The notes under the pieces: model-generated
The model's database searches: none
The model's input: the letters and a program-made list of their open reading frames with translations, nothing else
What the model was told of the DNA's origin: nothing
Position numbers and translations under genes: made by a program
In this document: positions 26,001 to 38,429 of the stretch, in pieces
How the letters are laid out: every line of letters starts with the position of its first letter
Position numbering within the stretch: the first letter of the stretch is position 1
Source of the DNA: Stercorarius parasiticus
Taxonomy: Eukaryota; Chordata; Aves; Charadriiformes; Stercorariidae
Direction: 5' to 3'
Assembly (NCBI GenBank): GCA_013396915.1
Contig: VWZL01001298.1
Location: 790,505 to 854,504 of the forward strand
DNA: 64,000 nt

Positions 26001-29000
26001 GATCTTATAATTTCCTGAGTGCTACTTAACAGACAAATTTGGGGGCTTGCTGTGTTTTTGGAAATGAGATGTGTTGATGTTTTTCCTGTGTTCTTCCATA
26101 TTTAATCAGACTTTTCTTGTCTGTAGGTATTTGTTCGAAATCCAAATAGTATTATCCAATCTCCATAAGCAGCCTGTAATACTTTGGTGCCCTGTCATAC
26201 ATGGTGAGACTGTGTCATACCAAAAACATACAGTCATGCCGTTAAACATTCTTCCATAATACATAAGCAGGGAAAAGCAGAATCAAAGTTGCATTAGTGA
26301 TAAAATTTGGGCATTGTCAGGGATAAGAATAGCATAGAGATGCTGGAGAAGAGTAGGGACTCTTAAGTTAGCTTCCCGTTGTATTGCTTGCACCGAACTA
26401 TTACCTGGCTTGCTGTTGAATCACAGTAATTTCTGTAGATTTTCCGAATGTTACAGAAATAAGATATTCTACTGTTGGTAAGCACACTGCCTGTGAGAGT
26501 GCTGTCTTTTTCTTATCTCTATTGCCTAGGCAAAAGTTCTTCAGATTTTAGATGGAAATGTCTGATTTATCTGCCTACAGATACATATGTATGTATAAAA
26601 ATTAAGAAGTAGTAAGTGTATGTTGTTAAACTGTACTGAGTATTCATAGTAAGAAGCCTATGAACCTACGATCTATAACACCAAAGCACACCAAAGCTAG
26701 TAACACAAGCTGTCAGGCTGCTATGTTAATAAAGTAATGAGAGATTAACGAATATAGGTTTCTCTACAACACCTTCTATGGAGATCCGAGGAATTCTGCT
26801 AGGGGCAGCACTGCTTGGTGCTTTCTGGCAATAGATGAATTTAGCATAGAATGCTAGTTTTACATTCTCCTTCCATGGTACTGATTTTGGAAGGGAAATA
26901 GAAAATTTTCAAGTTTAGGTACATCTCAGATTTGCTAATAGCATGTGGAACTTCAAGAACTGAATTCTATAAAGAAGTAGGGATATTAAGTTTCTTTAAA
27001 GACTGCAAATATTTTACAATGAAAATTTTTAAGCGATGTTTATGTATTCTTGCCCTATCTCTTGAACTCTTTCCTAAAGTGTACAGTTATGTAATTTCAG
27101 AAAGTCAGATGTGGAGCTAAGTGGACCTTTATTGTGGCTCAGCATGATCTTTGTGATGAACTACTTGGCTTTCCTTTGCTGCATGAGGCAGAATACACAT
27201 ACAGATACAAAAATGTAATCTATCTTAATGTTTTTGGATGTTTTTCTAATTTGTAAAGAATTCAGAATGCGTATTCTAAGAAGTATTGTTATATTTACTT
27301 TTTTCAAACACAGACACATGAGAAAAAACATGGCATCTTCCAAATTTTCCTAAAACTCAAATGTTTCAGTGTAAGAACTAATTTAAGAAATTGATTTGTA
27401 TCCTTACTTTGCATTATTGGAAACCAGCTCTATACTAAAACCAGCCTGTGGGTCATAGAGACTTTGGTGTGTTTGTCATCTGAGGTTTATATAAAGGTTA
27501 AAAGCACTGATGCAACACTATAACTCTCTTGATGTTCGTGCAATGGAGTTCGCACCCTATGTGCTTCTCCGAGTTATGTTGATTACACTGGTAACGCAAT
27601 CATGGCCCTTCAGGTTGCATCCTTTCTGAACTAACTACAGGTAAACACTGTTTATGAGCGTATTCTGATGGTCTTGTTATAAAGGGATGAAAAAATTAAA
27701 ATGATGAGCATAATTCACACAGTGTAACTTTTTTTTTTAAACACCTTCTGGTCAATCAGCTGGGTTTTGTGCTACAGTAAACCAAATAAAAGATTACTAA
27801 ATGAAAGATAAAATTTTAGGCATGGGTTTATACCATCCTTTTGCAAGCTAAAGGTTATGCTGCATGTTGGAACTATTTTAGTCGAGCGCATCTTTGGTTT
27901 TTGAGTGACTATTAATTTGAAATATATCTCAAAACTCATTCTTGACAACTACGACACTGCTCACTTTTTTGTTATGTGGACAGACATTGGATTGGTGGGG
28001 GGAGTTGCTTTTATCCTTTTTGCTCCTGAATGTGGGTTGTAAATCAGAGAAACTTTACTTAGCACCAACAGATATTGCTTCCTGCAATTTTCATCCATCC
28101 TGTAAGTGACTGAATTGGGAAACAAGAATGATAAAGACATATTTCTGGGAAGTGAATGGACAAAGTAAGATAGATAGCTCAATGACTCTGTATAGTCAAA
28201 TGTTCCATTTCCTTGGTTAATTAAGACTACAAGTTTCTTTGTGTAAACTGTAAGTTTACAATTTATTCCTGTAAAGGAATTCCAGTAAATCATTCTGAAT
28301 AGTCTGAATGTTCACAGAATGTAAGTAATGTTACTACTTTTTGCTTTACTCTTCTTTTGGCAGCATTATCCCCAGACATATGTAATGGTTTTTGCTCTCT
28401 CACACAGTCTAGATCAAACACCTGCTCCCAGGTTTACTCTCACCTCCCAAGGCTGTCAGTTGACACATAAATATACAGACCCATGAAAAGAGCATATTTT
28501 GCCCTTACTGCAGGCAAATGTTCTTGAATCATAATGCTGTAGGAATGAAGTGAAGAATTTCTGTTAGAGTAGTATTTCCCATGCAAAAGTTGGATAAAGT
28601 TTCTGCCTAGCTGAGTTCTCATGACTATAAACAATTTTTGAGTAGTAGAAAATTAAAATTAGTGTTTGTATTATGATGTATCAGACAACTCATCCTCATT
28701 TACGAAAGCATCTTCCTATATTTTCTGTATGGGCTTTTTACAAAAGTATACATAATGTGCATGTGCATTCTACTCTGGTTTTACAGAGTACAATTTTTAC
28801 TGTTTTGAAGACTCAGGAACAGAAAATGCAATTCAGTTTTGCTTACCTAGAGGACCTTTCTGTGTCTTTCTTCCCAAGTTCCTTTCTTTTCTGACGCGAA
28901 GAAAACCGAGCTTCTTCTGCTGTCCCATTTTCCTTGTAAGGATTATTAGGCTATTTAGCTTAAGATCTGGATAAGAAAAAATTGCCTAGCACTACTTTGA

Positions 29001-32000
29001 TCCATTGTCTTTAAAACTTACTTATTTTGGTTACTGTAATAAGCAACACTACTGTCCCTTTTTAAGGACCCTGATAAAGAGCATGCAAAGCCTGCTTGGC
29101 AGGTTTTTTTCTGTCTGATTTTATTCTTAATTTGGCTTTCCAGTCTTTAACAATCTTCCATGACTCTGGAGGAAAACATTTGAAACGGCAATAGTTAACC
29201 TCTTGGACTCAGAGGAAGGCTTCCCTGACTGCAACCGCTCCTGGACTAGCCCCCTGATATCTGTCCACACCAGCAACTGTGTGTATTAGGAGATTGTGGA
29301 TGGTTCTGCTTATTTCTCCAAAGAGTCATCCTGCTGCAGTCTTACAACTTGTAATCCTTGGGAAGGAGTCGGTTTCCTCAGTGGGTTATTCCTTCTTATG
29401 TATTCAGCTCTATTAGAAATGAGATTCTCTGCTTGGTTTTATTTTCCAGATAAAATTCCCTGGGACAAACGGAAAAAAAGTCTTATTGTTTGTTTGGATG
29501 TTTATTTTAGACTGCCATGCGCCTGCTCTCTTAATTCCTTTTATCTGTATGCAGAGGAGTGTAGGAGTCTCCTGCTGGCCCTACCTGTGAATGCTGAAAG
29601 CTGCTGATGAGCAATGGCTGACTTATGGGATGTGAATTACTCGTGAGGCAGTGGTTTGCTAGAGGACTAACTAGAGTCCTCTGGCAGTGGGTTAACCTAA
29701 GGTCAGAAACTCTTGTGGGAAGGAGCCCTTTAAACTGGTAAATGCAGAGAGAAAGTTTATGCTACAGTTCAGGTTATCCTTCTACATTACCTTTTATTTA
29801 ATGCATTGAGACCCAAGTGCGCATGTGTATATGTACCTTAGATTTGGAGCTCTGTGAGGGCTCCTAATGGTATCTTTAGACCTGCTGACAATTAAAAATG
29901 ATGAGTACTAGGAAATTTTGTTCTAGCAAGAAGGTATATTTTGCAGAAGCTCTGCTTATATGCAGATGGTACGAGCATTTTGCCTGTTCTAGTAACTTGA
30001 TAAGTAAGCAACTGTTACAGAGAATTTCTTGCTGATGCCTAGCTATAATCTAGAAGAAATCAAAAGTAATTCCTTTGGCAAAACTCATTCTATAGCACAG
30101 TTTTATTATGATACCTCTTCCTATATTTCAAATGGGTGAGTATTAAAAAAAAATATTAAGAAATGAAGGAGTAATCAAAAGTATTATATTGCCATAAAAT
30201 AGAATTCAGAATATGGTATGATACTGGAAAGAGCAGATACTGTAATTGTGGGTCAAGGCCAGTACCTTTAAAAATGTATGCAATACCAGCATAACCTATT
30301 AGCTGGATAAATTTGCTCTCGCTTGATTTCTTACTGTCCTTGTTTTAATATTGCCAACTAAGACTGTGGCAATTATAGTCGGAGGATAGAAATGAAGCAC
30401 TGGTACATAAAACAGGAGGGTGCGTGCTCTCCTGGTCCCCTTGCTGCCTTTGGTATATTTACATTACAAGCAAGAAGAATGACTTTCATGAAGTTATTGA
30501 TAGTAAACAAAATACTTTTGAGATTGTTCTTGGGATGTGAAAACAAAGGCATGATTCTGCTTCTGACCTGACATATTAGAAGATACTGTCAGTCTTCTCG
30601 GAAGTGCCATTGGATTCTTGCTAATTTAGGATACTAATTCCTGTTAATTCAAGGATTCGATGGCTTCTCCTTGGGAAGGAAGGAGTTGGAAGTTACTCTC
30701 TGACCACGTAATCTAGAGCATCTAAGACTGTTGCTGGCCTGAACTGTTTCTTCTCAACAGAGTAAACTTTAAATGTATTTTGGTGTAGGTTGTATTGTCC
30801 GAAGCTCTCTTTAGGTTTTCGACTTGTTTTGGGAACAGATAAGAAAATGCTTGCTGTTGAGGAAGACTTACTGAAGAAATAGAGTAAAATTCTGGCAGAT
30901 ATACTTACAAGCAGCATAACCTCTCTATGTAGAAGGCTCAAGGCCATGAGGCAATTTCAGGTCTGAATAAAGATGAAAAGCAGTACACCAGTTTCTAGGC
31001 TTTGTATAGCTTTAAGTCACTTTTCTCTCATCTGATGGGCTATCATTCGAACCTAGCAAAGCTGGTAGGAAATACAAGATTTGAGTATAAATAAGAGCAA
31101 GGCATTTTTTTCTGGAAGGAGTCATAAATTCTGGATTTTTTACAGTCCACTAGTTTTATTACTCTTTCAAGCACATTGCAAACCCAGTCATTTTTTCTTC
31201 CCTCTTTAAGAAATGATCCTGAGCAGCAAAGTCTGTATGGGAGCTGAATACATATTTTAAATAAAATTTTCAGTTCATCTAACAGATATAGGATTAGTGT
31301 ATTTGTTCTTAAAATTAGAAATAGCAGCCATGTATGTCACTCATAGTTATGTGACCTTCATTGTTGGCAAATTTGCTATGGTGTTATTTTTCAGTTGTAC
31401 AGTCTCTAGGATTCTAGAAACCTTGACTATAAACTAACCAGAAGTGTAAAGAGTTTTCCCAGTTCCATCAGAAAAGAGTTGTTTGCCATGTTTTGAAAAT
31501 GTTTTATATGTTTTCCGCATAAAAAACCCCAAACCCAACTGATTGAAATTAACCTGTGTAAAGAATGCATTTAGGTACAGGCCAAGTGATAACTGCAATT
31601 TCAACATTGCAAGATTTTAGAAGTGGCTCACTCTGTTCTCATTATCATTGCAGATAAGCTTTTAAACTTTGAGTTTAATGAAACTTAATAAAGTTCAACT
31701 GAGTGGTTACTTATTTTCTTTTCATCTGGATTGGTGATATGTATTCCTATTCATGAATCTGTTTTGCCTAAGGTTATTCATGTATACAGCTAGAAGATGT
31801 TTTATGCAAAATTTCAGAAACAATTCTGAGCAGTTTTTTTGTTGCTTTTAAAACACATTGAAATTTATTTAGGTTTTATTTCTATTTTTAGCTTTTTCAT
31901 CAATTTGTTAATGGTTATTGAGCGAATTTACAGAATTCTGGAGTTTCAACGCCCTGCAAAGTTTCACCTCCTCCACATATCAATATAAACGGTTGTGTAA

Positions 32001-35000
32001 GGTGTCAGAATACTTCACAGTATTTGATAAACATTTGTTTATCTTTCTGGTATCTCTCTATTATTTTAAATTATATCCTAGAAAATTCCCTTTTTAAAAG
32101 TTAAATTAAATAATGGAATGAATGCATAGCATGCATTTGACAGAAACTGTAAAATGCGGTAGTAGCCTTTGACTTTGTCGGGAGAAAAGGTGCAAAGATG
32201 TGAATTTATCATGAGCTGGAAGTGATCAATTTATACTCACACTCAGGTTTGTTTGTCTTTCCTCTTGACCTGCATATTTCCATTGTATTCAAATCCCATC
32301 ATTCATTCTTGAATTATGGTTCAAAGGTCTATCTTCTCTGAGTCTATAGAGCTAACTCTTTTTTCCAAAGAAAAGTTTTTCGGTTTCCTGTTATGATTAC
32401 CATAGACTTTCATTTGAGTTCTACATTGCTGTACGTATTCAATTTAGAACCTCAATCACTTCTGTTCTCTAAATTATGTTTTTCCATAGGCCTTTTCTTT
32501 TTCTTTCTTTTTTCCTCATGGTTCATCAACCTTAACTGCAGGACTGCATAATTTGTCCTGTTTGATTGCTACCTTGTTTGTTTTTTTATTTTGTTGAAGT
32601 TGTGTGTGGCTTGCTTAGCAGCACTTCAGTACTTACATACATCATATTCCTCCTTTTGTACTGGGTTATCATCTCCAAATGAATTTCATGTTCTAGCTCT
32701 TCCCTGTACAAATGGAGCTTAAAATCTGTTTCATGTGAAATGTTTAGAAGGTTGATGTTTTTTAATTGTGTAATAGACATAATAATTAGATCATGTTTAT
32801 GAGATGCTGACTGAAATAACAGACAAACTTAAATACAACCATAGAATTAAAAAAAATCATTTTTTAAAAGTCAGAAAATAATTTTTCCTTGAAAAATACT
32901 GATTTATAAATTTCATATGCTATATATGTTATTTGCTTTCTCAAGCAAAAACATACATGGTGTGAAAAAGACAACTAGAAAGCACCCTGCTTGTCAACTG
33001 ATATATTGTCATTAGGAGACTTGTGAAAGGGTAAATAGAAGTCATCCTCCATATTCTATGCTACTGATTTACAAAGTAGAGGGTTGACTGTTTCCAAATT
33101 TTTGTAAATTTGTTCTTCTCCTGCATTTCCTAAATACTCTCATTGCTGAATTTCCCTACAGGGAAAAGAGTTGTGCTCAAATACTTGTGCCACTCGGTAT
33201 TATAATCTGAAATAGGAAAGATAATTAACCTAATCCTCAATGTAAGTTTATAATCTCTTTTACTTTGTTTAGTAATTTAAGGATTTATCAGGAGAAAAAT
33301 TATTTGATACCAGATACAAAAAAGTTTAAAATATGCTGATTTTTAATTTTCTTTTTAAGTCAAGCTTGTAGTTTTATGTAATTGTAAAATGTGAAATTTG
33401 TGGAGCTGTCCTAAAAAAATTGCTAGAAGCGCAGTTAAATGGAGATTAACATAAACATCTAAAATATACACCGTCCTCAAAAATTGCCTACTCTTGAAAC
33501 ATCTTCAACTCACGGCATTTCTACTGTCAGAAGATGGAGGAGGCAAGTACTAGTGTTCAAAGATTTCTTTTCAATATCCATGCCTCAAGACTACAATCAG
33601 CTAGAAACACTTTACACAGAAACTACCTTTCCACTGTAGAAACATCTTCAAAGATTCCATCTCCCAGCTTCAGTTTATGTCTTGGATCTTTTCAGATTAC
33701 ATAAACAGGATGCCCTTTGCTCAGCACTTGCTAAATCAAACACGAGTTTTTCAATTCACAGAGAAATCCCCTTTCATTTACGATCAAAACCTGGCGCATT
33801 TCTTCTTTCCATTGTTTGATGTGTTAATTGAAACTGAACGATGTGAACGCTGATGCAGTAAATCTAGTGAGCATTTGTCTAAGATAATTACAGCAAATAT
33901 TAGCATCATCTGCTAAAATAGTGTTAGAAGCTCTTACTCACAGTATCTGAACTTTGACATTGCTGTTCTGACTCTCTAGTTCCAGCAGGTTAGTATTCTG
34001 CATTACCACACACAGCTTATTTTTGATCCTTTGAGTGGAGGATTGCAGAGGCAATCCTTCTCTCACCCCCAGTGAGTGAGCGAAGCATCTCATGTCACTA
34101 GAATACGTGCAACTGGATCACAGGTCTCTTCAAGTACCTAATCCGCTTCATAGAATTGAACATGGATCATTCAAAAGACTGGTGGGGCAGACATAGTCTG
34201 CTAAAAGCAATTCCCTTTCTGGGGAAAAAACACACAGAGATGTTTACCTTCAGACTCACTTGAAATATTTTTTGGAGAGGGAGGGAGGGTTTCATAAAGA
34301 TAAATCGGTTCCTATCTATTAGGTTGGCACATCTGTGTGATAGGATGCTGAGGCAGATAATGGTGTAAATGAAAGGCTGCAAAGCAAATATCCCCCCACC
34401 CCTGCTTTTTGCCACTATGTTCTTTCAGTTGAGTCATTTCGTTCAGTGTTGCATTATACTTTAGCAGTTTTCTGTGACTTCTTCAGTTACCTTGAATTCC
34501 TTGGAGTCACTTCTTGCTCCTTAGAAATTTCTTACTTGATCCTCTGATGCTTGTTCCAACTGGTCATGTTCACTTGTTCTTGTGGAAAGTAGCAATCATG
34601 CAGTATCTGCAAAGAATTCTATTTTTCAAGAAGACCACAAGAAGACCCTTTCCTCCTTTTTATTGAGCTGGTGTCTTGTAACAAAATATGCAGGGTACAG
34701 TACTTTTGTGGTGGATTTTAGAGAACTGAACTAGATGTGGGTTTTTTTGTTATAATGCATATACAGGTTGTTCTGGGTTTTTTTTACAAGTTCTACCTAG
34801 AGTAGCATGTCAAAAATATTCAAATATATTGGAACACATTTTACTTCTGAGTTGTTAACAAATGGACAAGAAAGAAGAGCTACTTGCTTCTGTATGTGGT
34901 TCTTCCTGTTGTGGTTTTGCTCTGTTTTTAACCTTGAAATGGAAAAGACTTATGGGTGGTAGTAAAAACACACTTGACTGCACACATAGTCACGATAAAA

Positions 35001-35081
35001 AGCCACAATTACTTGTACATTCCTTTTTCATGTTCCGATTTTGTATAATGAATGTAATATGTATCAAGACCATACAGATAG

Positions 35082-35206
35082 TCACAGAATCATAGAATGG
35101 TTTGGGTTGGAAAGGACCTTAAAGATCATCCAGTTCCAACCGCCTGCCATGGGCAGGGACACCTCCCACTAGACCAGGTTACTCAAAGCCCCATCCAGCC
35201 TGCCAC
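35082..35206 (-). mobile_element. CR1 LINE 3' end, antisense, severely truncated
   Basis: It starts with 'cacagaatcatagaatggttt' and continues with 'gggttggaaaggacctt' and 'agatcatccagttccaac', the standard CR1 3' end read in antisense. Only about 125 bp of 3' UTR remain; the sequence changes to plain AT-rich intron after 'catccagcctgcc'. No coding part is present. Confidence 0.92.
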
Positions 35207-36412
35207 TGAATTATATATTTTTATTTTTCTCTGTTACCACTATATTTGTCATAAAAATTCTGTAGAAAATAAAGGTTGAAGGTTTTGTTGTATTATGTCT
35301 GTTTTTCAGAAAAAAAAAAAAAAGATTTAATAGAAATCAGTATAGAATCTGTTCCCAAATGGGTTAAATACTTAGAAATTTGCTCAATGCTAACCGTATT
35401 GGCCTTCAGTGGCCCAGTCTGTGCATTAACAAGTTTGTGAACCTAAGATTGTCAGGCTTCAGAGATTAGAAAAAATGAAAGAAACCAAGAAAACAACTAA
35501 CTCTGTGTTAACATATGCTGCTGCAAAGAGCATAAATCTTGGGAAAGGAGAACACCTTGTTTGCAAGGAGGAATTAGATGAGACAATGAATGAGATGAGA
35601 CCTGCTGTTTAGCTGATGTGACAATGTCCTCTTGCACTAAGAATGCTCCTGCAGCAAAGGGGCTCTTTTTAAGGGTAAGAGGAAGCAGGTGTTGGTAGTG
35701 GGAGGTCACAAAAGATAAGCGAAGTTGTTTTAAAATATTGTCAACAGTAGTTGACTGACATTAAACAACAGAATGAGGAAATAATTTACAAGTACCTCTG
35801 CTAGAAATGCAAATACTAAGATGTGGAACTAGACTGCTTGGCATCAGATGACACAATCCTGACACACTAGGCATCTCAATGACCTGGGGGAAGGAAAGTT
35901 CTCTGTGAAGTACAGTGTTGCCCAGGTGCTATCTTTGCAGGAATGACAGAGTAGGATGACCTGGTGAGAGAGGGGCGCTGTATGAAAAGGATCATTTAAG
36001 TGTAATGTCAGACAGCTATTACAGAAAAAGGGAACAATGTCTAATGCTTTTGCATAGAAGTGCTATATTTCAATAATAAGTAAGTAGCAGTCAGATTGTA
36101 CTGCTGATCTTTTCATCAGGATGCTGACAGCGAAGCAGAAATGTGAAGCGAGATTTAATGAGTTGTGAAGGACAGACTGTAATCATGCAAGTTTTCAACT
36201 ATCCACATAGAGCCTGGATCTTTACCTGGCCAAGACAAGATGTGGAGATACAAACTTTGTATGGAATAAGTAACTTTTCTAGAATGATTAGTCTTAGAAA
36301 CCAAAAGGAAAAATATTGTTCTGGAATTTATTTTTAATGGTATACAGAACTTAGTTCAGAAAGCATTAGAAACAAGGCCTTTCTGTAATAGTTACCTCAA
36401 TACAATGAGAAG

Positions 36413-36494
36413 CACAGAATTGTGCAGCTTGGAAGGAATGTCTGGAAGCTGTCTTGTTGAACCTGCTGGTCAAAGCAGTGTCAGTTTTGACAAA
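36413..36494 (-). mobile_element. Outer antisense CR1, 3'-end piece (split by insertion)
   Basis: The pattern 'cacagaattgtgcagcttggaaggaatgtctggaag' followed by 'gttgaacctgctggtcaaagcagtgtca' is a diverged antisense CR1 tail. It breaks off and the element resumes at about 36825, after a sense CR1. It is clearly more diverged from the CR1 pattern than the inserted copy. Confidence 0.75.
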
Positions 36495-36820
36495 GGTTAT
36501 ACTTAAAGGTGGGTGTCATGAGGATGGGGCCAGTCTTTATTCAGTGGTGCCCAGTGACAGGACAAGAGGTAACAGGTACAAACTTGAACATAGGAACTTC
36601 CATCTAAACATGAGGAGGAACTTCTTTACTTTGAGGGTGGCAGAGCACTGGAACAGGCTGCCCAGAGAGGTGGTGGAGTCTCTGTCTCTGGAGACATTCA
36701 AAACCCGCCTGGACACGTTCCTGTGCAACCTGCTCTAGGTGACCCTGCTCTGGCAGGGGGGTTGGACTAGATGATCTCCAGAGGTCCCTTCCAACCCTTA
36801 CCATTCTGTGATTCTATGAA
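36495..36820 (+). mobile_element. CR1 LINE 3' end, sense, nested in the antisense CR1
   Basis: It begins near 'taaaggtgggtgtcatgaggatgg' and runs through 'cagtggtgcccagtgacaggac', 'agagcactggaacaggctgcc' and 'gggttggactagatgatctcc' to the tail 'accattctgtgattctatga'. It is little diverged and includes the complete CR1 3' end. It interrupts an older antisense CR1, so it inserted later. The 95-codon frame at 36454-36738 is a 3'-end frame, not a host gene. Confidence 0.92.
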
Positions 36821-36824
36821 AAGA

Positions 36825-38012
36825 TGGAGGAGAAGGAGACCAAGGATGCAGATTTCAGAACCTTTCTGGGCAACTCTTCCATGGTCTGACCAGCCTAAGG
36901 AGCAATTTCTTTCTATATCTTGTTGGAATTTGATGTATTCTAACTTGTGTCCATTGTCTTTTATACTGTCTACTGTGCTCCTCTGGGAAGAGTCAAACTC
37001 CATGTTTTGACACCCTTGCGTTAGGTAGACAGCAATAAAATCTTCCCTTCTCCTAGCTAGGCCAAATAAAGCCATGTCTTTCACCCTGTAATGTGCCCAA
37101 CCCCTGACCATCGTGGTTACCCCTTTGCTAGATTTAATTTAGTAGGTCAGTGTCTTTCCTGGAGGAACCCAGAACTAGACGCAGCCACACATGCAGTCTC
37201 AGAAATCCTGACTATACTCTTGCCAATACAGCTGGTATGTTGTTAGCCTTTGCCACAAAGGCATGTCACTACCTAATGTTCAACTTTTTGCTCAGAAGAA
37301 CCCCACTTTTTCTGCGAAGCTGCTCTCTAGCCAGTTAGTCTTCTAGAATGTCCTGTTGCGAGGGGTTATTCTGGCAGGACTTTGCCTTTGGTGAACTTCA
37401 TGAAGTTCACATTGGCCCATTTTTTCTGCCTGTGAGGTCTCTCTGAATAGCAGCCCAGCCCCCTAGCAAGTGCATGGGTTGCTCCCCTTGGTTTAATATC
37501 ATCTGTGAACTTGCTGAGAGGCATTCTAACCCAGCTTTGAGGTTGTTAATAAAGACATTAAACAGTACTGGCTCTGGTAGAGATCCCTGAGGGATGCTTT
37601 TAATAGCTAGCTGCCAGTTGGACTTCACACCACAGATCATCACCGTTTGACCCTAACAGCCCAGCCAATTTCCCAGCCACCTTATCTACTTTTCAGTTCA
37701 GATCTCAACTCTTTGGCAGTAAGGACGTGGTAGACAATCTCAAATGCCTTGACAAATTCAAGGTATATACTGTTGGCTGCTCTTCTTTTATTCATACAGC
37801 CTGTCCTCTCCTTACAGAGGCAATCATGCTGGTAAAGCAAATTTTTTCCTTGGTAAATCCATGCTAGCTGTTTCCAATCACCTTCTTGTCTATTAGGTGG
37901 CTTGATGTGATTTCCAGGATGATTTGCTCTGTAACTTTCCTAGGAAAAGAGGTGAGGCCTGTATTTTCCCACACCTCATGTTTTATGAAGATGGGTTCAT
38001 GTGATGTTTGCC
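36825..38012 (-). mobile_element. Outer antisense CR1, ORF2-containing piece, heavily decayed
   Basis: This continues the element starting at 36413. Minus-strand reading gives RT-domain remnants, for instance PQGSLPEPVLFNVFINNL at 37643-37407. The position of the catalytic FADD box reads SSQMILN, so the active site is lost. The 5' edge (about 38012, 'gatgtttgcctc') abuts a poly-T tract. Stop codons and frameshifts run throughout, which makes it older than the copies at 6391-7760 and 36495-36820. Confidence 0.85.
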
Positions 38013-38062
38013 TCTTTTTTTTCTTTTTTTTTTTTTTTTAAATTAGTTTTAAATAGTAGCAG

Positions 38063-38242
38063 AAGAGTGGACCAAATCAATTGGCCTGGGGATATTTACT
38101 TTCCAGAAAGGGAACTACATAAAAATGGAACAACTAGTCAAAAAACTACCAACCCCCCCCAAGCACTAGAACAAGCATTGCAGAAAGCCTATGAACAGTT
38201 GGAGACTGTTAAGAAGGGTACTGTAGCTGCAACTCCATTGAA
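38063..38242 (+). CDS. Candidate CNTLN cassette exon, 180 nt, phase 2/2
   Basis: An open frame reads RVDQINWPGDIYFPEREL, then HKNGTTSQKTTN, then PQALEQALQKAYEQLETVKK and GTVAATPLK. It is preceded by a long pyrimidine tract and AGs (best TAGCAG|A) and followed by the consensus donor AA|GTAAGT. Its phases (2/2) match the junction between the exons at 19762-19887 and 41309-41409, and its length is divisible by three, so it could be included or skipped without frameshift. Against it: no counterpart in centlein that I remember; the first AG after the pyrimidine tract (38045) gives the wrong phase; and it lies about 50 bp from a CR1 edge and just before an old LINE. It may be an exonised intron segment, a lineage exon, or chance. 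Confidence 0.35.
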
Positions 38243-38429
38243 GTAAGTGCTACAATTTAAAAAAAACCCGAAATAAAATAAAACCAAACTAAGCCCCACC
38301 CCAAAAAAGTCTTAAGAAGCTCTCTCTAAAGACTCAGTGGGGAAGTTTTTGTGGCCCTCACAGAGAAAAGGTCAGCATTTAAAACTTAAGTTTGCATTAG
38401 TGAGAACAGGTAGGCCAATAAACAATGGC

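Noticed and set aside
30693..30947. Minus-strand 84-codon frame with a plausible-looking C-terminus
   Set aside because: No known domain, no splice sites in a consistent arrangement, and a length within expectation for chance.
36454..36738. Plus-strand frame of 94 codons with protein-like composition ([20 protein letters not shown])
   Set aside because: This is the standard 3' part of CR1, present in any well-preserved copy, and is not a host gene.
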